Of a stretch of DNA of 11,580 nt, positions 5,637-11,580 are shown piece after piece. Position 1 is the first letter of the stretch. Every line of letters begins with the position of its first letter. A program made the translations under genes and the position numbers. Origin of the DNA: an uncultured Prevotella sp. (GTDB lineage Bacteria; Bacteroidota; Bacteroidia; Bacteroidales; Bacteroidaceae); assembly GCA_934256705.1 (NCBI GenBank), contig CAKQPF010000083.1, forward strand, positions 1 through 11,580. Reading direction: 5' to 3'. Below the pieces are notes generated by a model. The model was given only the letters and a program-made list of their open reading frames with translations, made no database searches and was not told the origin of the DNA.

Positions 5637-7258
5637 TTTACAATAATATAGTTCTTACCATCAGGCACAAGGAGTTTGCGCTCATGAGGCTTTAAGTTCC
5701 TGGCAAAGACAGACCATTCTGGCTTAGAGTATTTCTTATCAATGGTTATATCTGCCATATCACATACAGAATAGAATATATTATCAGAATTCAAAGGCAA
5801 ATCCTTGTTCTTTACAAGGTTGTCTGTTTTCTGAGGATACTTTTCTCCCCATGCCTTGCTATTCCATACGATAAGCGGTACATGATATTCTGCCTTGCGA
5901 GGATTGCAATTACCGCCATGGTCGCTGACGCCAGTATCATAATCTGCGCCATGGTCAGAAACCATAATTAATGCCGACTGATACTCAGGCTTATCAATAG
6001 CTTTGATAATATGATATACATTGTAGTCTGTAAACAGAACTGTATTATCATAAGCATTGACCATCGCTTCATGATTGGTCCACGGCACGTCATCATATAC
6101 AGGATTAGGACGGAATACATTCTGTTCTTTCTTAAAATTCCTATATGGACTATGGTTTCCAAAGAATTGAACGATAAAGAATGTTTTCGGATATATATTA
6201 GATAAAGAGTCTACGATAGATGCTATTCTGTAATCTTCTACAGAATCATAGTTATATATCCCATCACATCCTTTTACCAAATATCTATAAGCCTGATTAC
6301 AAATGAGATTATCTGCACTGATTGCATAAGTTTTGAATCCACATTCCTTAAAAGGATATATGATGCTCTTCTCCTGATAGTTCAACACAAAATTATCAGC
6401 CGTAGCTCTTGTCACTATCTGAGGCACGGAATACATGGTCAAATTTGCAGCAGAATAATAATCGCTGAAAAGCGTGAGGTTATCTAATGTTTCCAACAGA
6501 GGTGTCGTCTTACGTCCATACCCAGCCAGTGACAAATTATCATATCTCAAAGACTCACCTACCACCAACACGTATGCTTCTTTACTGTTGTTAAAAGGGC
6601 GTGTTGCGCTGAAAGTCATTTTGTCCGATTCCTTGATATATTCTCTCATTCTTTGCTGTTCTATTGCATTGCATATCTGAAACCAGAAATTATAAGGAGG
6701 ACGCCTCAATACGTTCTGCTCAACATAGAATCTCGTTGTGATCTGCCCCCCCCAACGGACTTTCAACTGATATGCAAGAAAGCCCACGGACAATATTGCG
6801 AATATCCCTGCACATAATAAATTATGCATCACGCGCTTTGGTTTCTGATAAAGCCAAAGTAACAAACCAAACGCAGCAATGATAGGTAAAGTCCAAGGTA
6901 ATGCGTGCAAAGAACTCATTATGAATCCGGTACTCTCATCGGATGTGGTAGTCAGCGCAGCAATGATATTGCCAGCAATAATGTAATTCTTATACAGCAC
7001 CACCATAACGGTTTCAAAGAAAGAAACCATCATAATAATAAAAGACAATGCTACATATATAGACTTCTTGCCTATACATGCAACAAGAATACACAAAGGT
7101 AATGAATATAAAACAGAGGACAGTATCCGGCTGATTGAAAATGTCTCCTCAGATAGTATCTCCAGATATATATGAGGGATGATAATTAATATTAACAGAA
7201 GAAAAATGGTTAACCAATTTATTCCTTTCAGAAAAGAAAGTGTTTTATCTATTTTCAT
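5633..7258 (-). CDS. Sulfatase-fold phosphoethanolamine transferase-like membrane protein (EptA family-like)
   Basis: The 541-residue protein has five N-terminal membrane helices (about 17-32, 45-62, 67-90, 119-137 and 147-164) and then a periplasmic alkaline-phosphatase/sulfatase domain. Catalytic features of the EptA/PEtN-transferase family are present: VVGESLRYDNLSLAGYGR (232-249, metal ligand E235), the nucleophilic threonine in ANLTMYSVP (T274), FGNHSPY (366-372), VSDHG (433-437, D435 and H436) and AEYHVPLIVW (456-465). The family transfers phosphoethanolamine from phosphatidylethanolamine to lipid A or other glycans on the periplasmic side. Here the likely target is the glycan made by this cluster, though lipid A is possible. 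The gene overlaps the acyltransferase by ATGA. It carries a G8 tract (6746-6753) at codons for WGG (169-171), just after the last membrane helix, so slippage would remove the whole catalytic domain. Confidence 0.85.
   Translation of the reverse strand: MKIDKTLSFLKGINWLTIFLLLILIIIPHIYLEILSEETFSISRILSSVLYSLPLCILVACIGKKSIYVALSFIIMMVSFFETVMVVLYKNYIIAGNIIAALTTTSDESTGFIMSSLHALPWTLPIIAAFGLLLWLYQKPKRVMHNLLCAGIFAILSVGFLAYQLKVRWGGQITTRFYVEQNVLRRPPYNFWFQICNAIEQQRMREYIKESDKMTFSATRPFNNSKEAYVLVVGESLRYDNLSLAGYGRKTTPLLETLDNLTLFSDYYSAANLTMYSVPQIVTRATADNFVLNYQEKSIIYPFKECGFKTYAISADNLICNQAYRYLVKGCDGIYNYDSVEDYRIASIVDSLSNIYPKTFFIVQFFGNHSPYRNFKKEQNVFRPNPVYDDVPWTNHEAMVNAYDNTVLFTDYNVYHIIKAIDKPEYQSALIMVSDHGADYDTGVSDHGGNCNPRKAEYHVPLIVWNSKAWGEKYPQKTDNLVKNKDLPLNSDNIFYSVCDMADITIDKKYSKPEWSVFARNLKPHERKLLVPDGKNYIIVK
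6746..6753 (-). repeat. G8 tract in the phosphoethanolamine-transferase-like gene
   Basis: Eight C on the plus strand encode TGG GGG GGG (Trp-Gly-Gly, residues 169-171) at the membrane/periplasm junction. The frame is intact here. A one-base slip would leave only the membrane helices. Confidence 0.9.
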
Positions 7259-7341
7259 TACCGTTTATGTTTCTATATTTTAATGAAGTCATTGTATAAC
7301 TTAAATATTGATTTTATAATATCTAATAATGATAACAACGA

Positions 7342-8265
7342 TTATTTACAATCAATATAAAGCAATCTTCTGACAAAGGACTTGAATTGGTCATATACTG
7401 ACTTTATTGACCATTTTGAACGACCAATTGAGAAATAGTTTACAAACATTTGATAAATCTGACGATTCTCAGTAATTTCAATATTACTTAGTAAAATAGG
7501 TGTTTGAGAATTATGAGTCATAAAAGAGCGTTTTAATCCCTCTCCACAATGAGTCCCTGTTCCGTCAAGACCATTATTCGTGGCTACAGAACGACCAGGA
7601 TAGAGAGATAGTTTGCCTTTCAAAAACAAAGAGGCATAATACCGCAAGTACCATGAGTCAACAAGACCAACCTTCTGACAATACAGATTACCATAGTTGC
7701 CTACTCCACCGCCTACATCAAATTTCTTTTTCTTGAAGCGTAACCCCTTTAATAATGGCCTAGCATCTGTTTCCAGTAAATCCCATGCTCGCTTCCACGT
7801 GGCCCACCCCCAGCATTGAAAATAAGTAAGGAAAAAAGTTTCGGGCAAAGGTTCCTCTATTGGTGGAACAAAGCCAGTAATAGTTCCCACCCTTTCATCG
7901 TCCTTATACTTCTCCAATCCATCGTTCATAAACTTCAGGAAATAAGGCGATAGAATGAGATCATCCTCTACGACAATAACTCTGCCATATTTGTTGATAA
8001 CGTCAGTGATACCAGCAATTAGGCTGTTAGCCAGTCCCCAGTTTTTCTCACGTTCTATGATTGTGATGGACTTGAAGCCTGAGATAGTATGTATATACTT
8101 GCGATTCTCCTCCACTCCCTCGATAGCCTTTTCATTTTTGGCTCCGTCAGAGAAAATAAAAAGGTCAGACTCCTTAGCCTCAGCATTCTTGAGCAAGGAC
8201 TCTACCGCCTTCTGGGTCTTGTCAGCACGGTTGTATGTAAATAATGCTATTGGTGCGTAGTACAT
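7342..8265 (-). CDS. Glycosyltransferase, GT-A fold (GT2-like, WGWATW family)
   Basis: The protein has 307 residues and no membrane helix. It opens with a GT-A nucleotide-binding strand (APIALFTYNRADKT, 4-17), followed by LFIFSDGAKN (35-44), EKNWGLANSLI (73-83) and the metal-binding motif VIVVEDDLILSPYFL (97-111, EDD at 100-102). The acceptor region has CWGWATWKRAWD (151-162), D203 in LVDSWYLRYY and NNGLDGTGTHCG (230-241), all typical of a Bacteroidetes glycosyltransferase group found in O-antigen and capsule clusters. The sugar donor cannot be told from the sequence. The ATG lies inside the upstream gene, with a 19-base overlap, so it is co-translated with the TupA-like protein. A gap of 83 bases with no clear promoter separates it from the phosphoethanolamine-transferase-like gene. 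Confidence 0.85.
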   Translation of the reverse strand: MYYAPIALFTYNRADKTQKAVESLLKNAEAKESDLFIFSDGAKNEKAIEGVEENRKYIHTISGFKSITIIEREKNWGLANSLIAGITDVINKYGRVIVVEDDLILSPYFLKFMNDGLEKYKDDERVGTITGFVPPIEEPLPETFFLTYFQCWGWATWKRAWDLLETDARPLLKGLRFKKKKFDVGGGVGNYGNLYCQKVGLVDSWYLRYYASLFLKGKLSLYPGRSVATNNGLDGTGTHCGEGLKRSFMTHNSQTPILLSNIEITENRQIYQMFVNYFSIGRSKWSIKSVYDQFKSFVRRLLYIDCK

Positions 8266-9227
8266 GGCTTATAATCTTTTGGTAAAGAATTCTTCAACAT
8301 TTTTGAAGGAATCTTTGTCAGATCTAAGAATTTTCCAATTTCCATCCTCGCTTCTTCTGTTAAAGAGTCGCCATTAAATCCGCTTGGGGTGAATGTCATT
8401 TCGCCAATATAAGGTTTGCCATTTACATCATAGAAATCCAAACGAACAAATGGAAAATCTTTTGTCAAGACATGGCATATCTCATACATTTTTGAGAGAG
8501 AATGGGGACGTTCAAATTCAATACCCTTAGGACCAAAAGCTAAATAATTGTCAAGAAGTTTCCACTCTGTATTATACCAAGCATCTATACAATGATGGGT
8601 TTTAGAATCGCGATCATAGCAGATATTGATCAGAAATGGTTCGCCTAGAAAACAGTAAATTTTATAATCAACAATTGTTTTCGATGTAGGACAAGTGTTT
8701 TCTAACAATTCTTCTGCTACAATACGCGGACTTATCTTAAGATAGTGAGGTTCTGCCGACTCGTAGCCATAAGGAGTATGCAGATACTTGTTCATTCTCT
8801 CTCGGATGTCTCTCTCGTCAATCTTGCTCTTGTCTTTTACGACAATGACTTCGCCACTACCATGGTTAGTCTTCAACACAAACGAATTTGGCAACAAAGC
8901 GAAGTCGATCTTCGCCGCATCGTCCCAAACACCATAGAGTTTAGGCAGGTTCTCGCCAAATCCTTTTTCTTCTATATACTTGCGAACCCTGTACTTATCC
9001 GCCAATTCAGCCCAACGGCTTGTGTCGCTATTGAACTGAAGCCAACGTCCCTTCTCTGAATATTCCTGAGGATTGTCCCAATTGATTTTGCGTCCAATAT
9101 AATCCTCATATATACGACCCGCCTGATACATCGGATGTGTCTTTATATAACGATTGTACGCCTTTTGATAAAGCACGTGAACCCACTTGGGAAATATGCG
9201 GTCACGCAAAAAAGTTTTTGCACTCAT
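8247..9227 (-). CDS. TupA-like ATP-grasp protein (glycan/peptide ligase-like)
   Basis: The protein has 326 residues. Landmarks of the ATP-grasp TupA family (named after a teichuronopeptide synthesis protein, often labelled glycosyltransferase) are an early KINWDNPQEYSEKGRWLQ (47-64), LADKYRVRKYIEEKGFGENLPKLYGVW in the 75-101 region, the ATP-binding lysine segment FVLKTNHGSGEVIVV (116-130), VDYKIYCFLGEP (186-197) and the metal-binding strand RLDFYDVNGKPYIGEMTF (262-279, E276). The family is thought to join amino acids or peptides to acidic polymers, but most members, including those in capsule clusters, are untested. This gene has one of the few clear Shine-Dalgarno sequences here (AAAGGAAAGGAT before the ATG). 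It overlaps the glycosyltransferase by 19 bases and follows the arginase by 54 bases. Confidence 0.85.
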   Translation of the reverse strand: MSAKTFLRDRIFPKWVHVLYQKAYNRYIKTHPMYQAGRIYEDYIGRKINWDNPQEYSEKGRWLQFNSDTSRWAELADKYRVRKYIEEKGFGENLPKLYGVWDDAAKIDFALLPNSFVLKTNHGSGEVIVVKDKSKIDERDIRERMNKYLHTPYGYESAEPHYLKISPRIVAEELLENTCPTSKTIVDYKIYCFLGEPFLINICYDRDSKTHHCIDAWYNTEWKLLDNYLAFGPKGIEFERPHSLSKMYEICHVLTKDFPFVRLDFYDVNGKPYIGEMTFTPSGFNGDSLTEEARMEIGKFLDLTKIPSKMLKNSLPKDYKPCTTHQ

Positions 9228-9281
9228 ATCCTTTCCTTTTTAAGTTGTTCTAAAGATAAATGTATATACAATAATAGAACG

Positions 9282-10184
9282 TTAATGATTAATGTTCTTT
9301 ATTTTAAGCGCTAAATAATGTAGAGCCTCAATGCACCATTTGCCAGTGGTCTCGTCTTCGTCATCCAGCAGATGGTTGTACTCAACCAAATCGGTAGAAA
9401 CCACCTTGTTGGTAGCAAAAATACTATCAACGAATGTGTAGAACTGACCATTGTTCAGACCGTATTCTACTTTGGTGCCTGTGCCACAGATGATAGACGG
9501 ATCCATACCGTCAATATCAATGCTCAGATGCACCTTGTTGATGTTTTGTGTTTCAAGAGTTTTTATTACCTCACTCATAACGACAGCCATGCCCTTTTCT
9601 CTAACCATATCCGCCGTATAAATGTGGAGATTGTAGTCTTTGGCAAACTCCACTTCTCCAGGGTCGAGATCACGTGCGCCAATCCAAAAGAAATTCTGAG
9701 TGGGTATACGTTTAGTAGCGACTTTTGACAAATTGGACTTACACCATCCCATCAAAGCAGCACAAGGCATACCATGAAGATTTCCACTCGGCGATGTTTC
9801 TTCCGTATTGAAATCGCCGTGAGCATCAAACCATATTACGCCTATATTGTCACAAGCAAGAGCAGCACCTGCTCCGCTACCCAATCCTAAAGAATGATCT
9901 CCACCAATAATCAGAGGGAAATATCCTTGACGAATTACAGAATTCACTTTGTCTCGCAATTGAGTAGTTATATCAACAACAGATTCCAAGTATTTCACCT
10001 CTTGGTTTGCGGAATACTTCTGTTCGGCAATAATCGAGGACTGAACATTACCGAGGTCATAACAACCGGCAATATTATTAAGCATTTTCACAATTCCCTC
10101 ATTTCGGAAATAATCTGGAGCTAATTCCACTCCTTTCCTATCAGCACCTAATGCTATCGGTACGCCAATAAATGCTATTTGCAT
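9282..10184 (-). CDS. Arginase (ureohydrolase family)
   Basis: The protein has 300 residues from the ATG at 10182-10184. An upstream in-frame TTG (10208) is possible, but FIGVPIALGADRKGVELAP is the normal N-terminus of arginases and begins right after the ATG. All manganese ligands are present: GGDHS (94-98, H97), DAHGD (120-124, D120, H122, D124) and SIDIDGMDP (222-230, D223, D225). The segments SPSGNLHGMP (131-140) and GARDLDPGE (169-177) match arginine-binding loops of true arginases rather than agmatinases, and STDLVEYN (E268) holds the guanidinium-binding glutamate. It should hydrolyse arginine to ornithine and urea. The gene stands alone metabolically, with no arginine transporter, ornithine enzyme or urease nearby, and is flanked by two ATP-grasp genes of a glycan cluster. 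It may therefore supply ornithine for glycan decoration; this is inference. Confidence 0.9.
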   Translation of the reverse strand: MQIAFIGVPIALGADRKGVELAPDYFRNEGIVKMLNNIAGCYDLGNVQSSIIAEQKYSANQEVKYLESVVDITTQLRDKVNSVIRQGYFPLIIGGDHSLGLGSGAGAALACDNIGVIWFDAHGDFNTEETSPSGNLHGMPCAALMGWCKSNLSKVATKRIPTQNFFWIGARDLDPGEVEFAKDYNLHIYTADMVREKGMAVVMSEVIKTLETQNINKVHLSIDIDGMDPSIICGTGTKVEYGLNNGQFYTFVDSIFATNKVVSTDLVEYNHLLDDEDETTGKWCIEALHYLALKIKNINH

Positions 10185-10292
10185 ATATTTTATATTATTT
10201 GTGTTCAATTAATGATGATATGAAATCTTAAGCATATACTTATCTGGTAAGTCTCGTTTGTGCCATCAACTTAGAATATTTATGACAATTCG

Positions 10293-11459
10293 TTACATAT
10301 TATTTCCAAAAGCAAATTTGTGTCTTTCAGAAATTGGTGTATGTTTGACTTTATTAGTCCACCGTAATATTTCTGCTGTATCCTCACCAAAAACAGAGCA
10401 ACCGTTAACCATTTGGAACAGCCATGGTGAACCAAATTCTAAATTTGTTTCAATTAAAATTACATCTGTATCTTCATCCAATGTAAAATCCCAATTTGCT
10501 ACACCAATTTGAGGGATGGCTTTATGTGCTCTAAGTGCAGCTTGTAAGACTTTCTCAAAGTGAGATATCTTACAGTCCTTGAAAAGCACTTTTGTATCAG
10601 GATGGAATTCAAATTTCTCGCCATACTCATTTATTGCAAAAGGAAACAATGTTCCATCTCTGTTAATTCCACAAAATATGCCGCCAGAGGAAGCGTTGTC
10701 AACAAGCATACCCCCTACTCCAATACGCATTATTACAGAGGCTATCTTTATCTCGTTTTTCCAACGATAAGTCATAACACGGAAAGTGTTGACACTGTAT
10801 GGATATATGTTTAAAATACTATCATGACAATGAATACATTTTTGAATAACGTAATTATCGCCTAATTCATTTATGATTGCAGAAATCGTCTTACCAGAGA
10901 TAGAGTCGTTATTGCCTTGCGGTCGAACTAACATACAGCCGAAACCTCCTCCTGATTCTACAGATGGTTTACAGAAGAATTCTGAAAGTGACTTTAATTT
11001 CTTGAGTAATTGTTCTTTGGAAACAATTTCAAAATCCGAATCGCAGCATAGTCCTTTAGTACATGAAAAAATAGTTACTGGTGATTTTATGCCTATATAA
11101 CTAGACAAAAAGGGTGTTATATTTTTATCCTGCAAGACATCACAATAGTTATGAAACATGTTCATATACCGTTCCACTTCTGGTATATATAGTTCTTCGG
11201 GCAGAAATGCTACATCAAACCTTCCCCCCCCGAATGCTGTATATGTTCGGTGACACGTATAATCAATTTTGGCACCATAGTTTGACAAGAAGAAATCATC
11301 AATAGATTTCTTTTGTTCCTTTGTTAGATCAAAAGTGCCAACATGCTTCAAGCGTTCAGGAGAATGAGTTACCTGATATTGTCCTTTTTTGAAGTATTGG
11401 GTTATTTGAGCATCTTTATAGGCAAGATACCAATTCCTTATTTTTTGTTTAATATTCAT
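10293..11459 (-). CDS. Sugar-transfer-associated ATP-grasp protein
   Basis: The protein has 388 residues. It shows the ATP-grasp fold: a lysine in FFCKPSVESGGGFGC (161-175, K164) leading into a glycine-rich loop, YVIQKCI (203-209), NTFRVMTYRW (224-233), VDNASSGGIFCGI (253-265), and GVANWDFTLDEDTDVILIETNLEFGSP (319-345 region), where the acidic and Asn metal ligands (E337, N339) sit. This matches the family of ATP-grasp proteins found beside sugar transferases in capsule and exopolysaccharide clusters. They probably form an amide or ester bond on a sugar, but the substrate is untested. The conserved-looking FGGGRFDVAF (76-85) is encoded by a G8 tract (11224-11231), so slippage would truncate the protein to about 80 residues. 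It is the first complete gene of the cluster. No -7 box is visible before the ATG, so the promoter is probably further upstream, outside the window. Confidence 0.8.
   Translation of the reverse strand: MNIKQKIRNWYLAYKDAQITQYFKKGQYQVTHSPERLKHVGTFDLTKEQKKSIDDFFLSNYGAKIDYTCHRTYTAFGGGRFDVAFLPEELYIPEVERYMNMFHNYCDVLQDKNITPFLSSYIGIKSPVTIFSCTKGLCCDSDFEIVSKEQLLKKLKSLSEFFCKPSVESGGGFGCMLVRPQGNNDSISGKTISAIINELGDNYVIQKCIHCHDSILNIYPYSVNTFRVMTYRWKNEIKIASVIMRIGVGGMLVDNASSGGIFCGINRDGTLFPFAINEYGEKFEFHPDTKVLFKDCKISHFEKVLQAALRAHKAIPQIGVANWDFTLDEDTDVILIETNLEFGSPWLFQMVNGCSVFGEDTAEILRWTNKVKHTPISERHKFAFGNNM
11224..11231 (-). repeat. G8 tract in the first ATP-grasp gene
   Basis: Eight C on the plus strand encode TTC GGG GGG GGA AGG (Phe-Gly-Gly-Gly-Arg, residues 76-80). 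The frame is intact here. Confidence 0.9.
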
Positions 11460-11514
11460 TGCTTTTATTAGACAATTGATATTTTTCTGTAATTAGTTAT
11501 CTTTTTAGTATTGT

Positions 11515-11580
11515 TTAAAAAATAACTTCCGCAATTTCCATATTGCGTTCTTTAGTCGATGTTATTACGAAATGCCTCAA
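11515..11580 (-). other. Possible 3' end of an upstream gene
   Basis: From the right edge the minus strand is open for 21 codons (ending TSTKERNMEIAEVIF) to a TAA at 11515-11517, 55 bases before the ATP-grasp ATG. It may be the tail of the preceding gene of the same cluster. A neighbouring frame ending IWKLRKLFFKQY also looks protein-like but has a stop at its start. The stretch is too short to decide. Confidence 0.2.

Overview
The window looks like a chromosomal accessory region of a low-GC member of the Bacteroidales, most likely a Prevotella/Segatella-type organism. Three things suggest this: AT-rich leaders with almost no Shine-Dalgarno sequence, two perfect matches to the Bacteroidetes -7 promoter box TAnnTTTG, and the families present (TupA-like and sugar-transfer-associated ATP-grasp proteins, a WGWATW glycosyltransferase, an EptA-like sulfatase-fold transferase). 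The genus is inferred. All convincing genes are on the minus strand.

Region 1 (about 1-860) is decayed. It holds the N-terminal 156 residues of an AAA/OLD-type ATPase cut off near position 69, a possible insertion-sequence edge beyond it, and a small gene that appears broken by a one-base frameshift. Region 2 (about 860-2595) has no convincing gene and is full of structured repeats: a tandem array of 283/400-bp units with nested ~117-bp units (951-2087), a nested palindrome built from ten GGTGGAA/TTCCACC heptamers (2212-2395), and an array of degenerate 22-bp direct repeats (about 2438-2569).

Region 3 (2596-4540) is a two-gene operon: an SMC/OLD-type AAA ATPase followed, after one base, by a DUF3226-like TOPRIM protein. 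This is the architecture of split OLD/PARIS-type anti-phage systems. Its best promoter lies upstream of a 192-bp MITE-like element with 33-bp terminal inverted repeats, so the element would be transcribed as part of the leader.

Region 4 (4647-11459) is a surface-glycan gene cluster. In transcription order it encodes a sugar-transfer-associated ATP-grasp protein, an arginase, a TupA-like ATP-grasp protein, a glycosyltransferase, an EptA-like phosphoethanolamine transferase and an acyltransferase-3 membrane protein. The last four are tightly spaced or overlapping. The arginase could supply ornithine to an ATP-grasp ligase that decorates the glycan; this is inference.

The most notable signal is three 8-base poly-G tracts (coding-strand sense), one each in the acyltransferase, the phosphoethanolamine-transferase-like gene and the first ATP-grasp gene. 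About 0.06 such tracts would be expected by chance. All three are in frame here, and slippage would switch each gene off, so the decoration of this glycan may be phase-variable.
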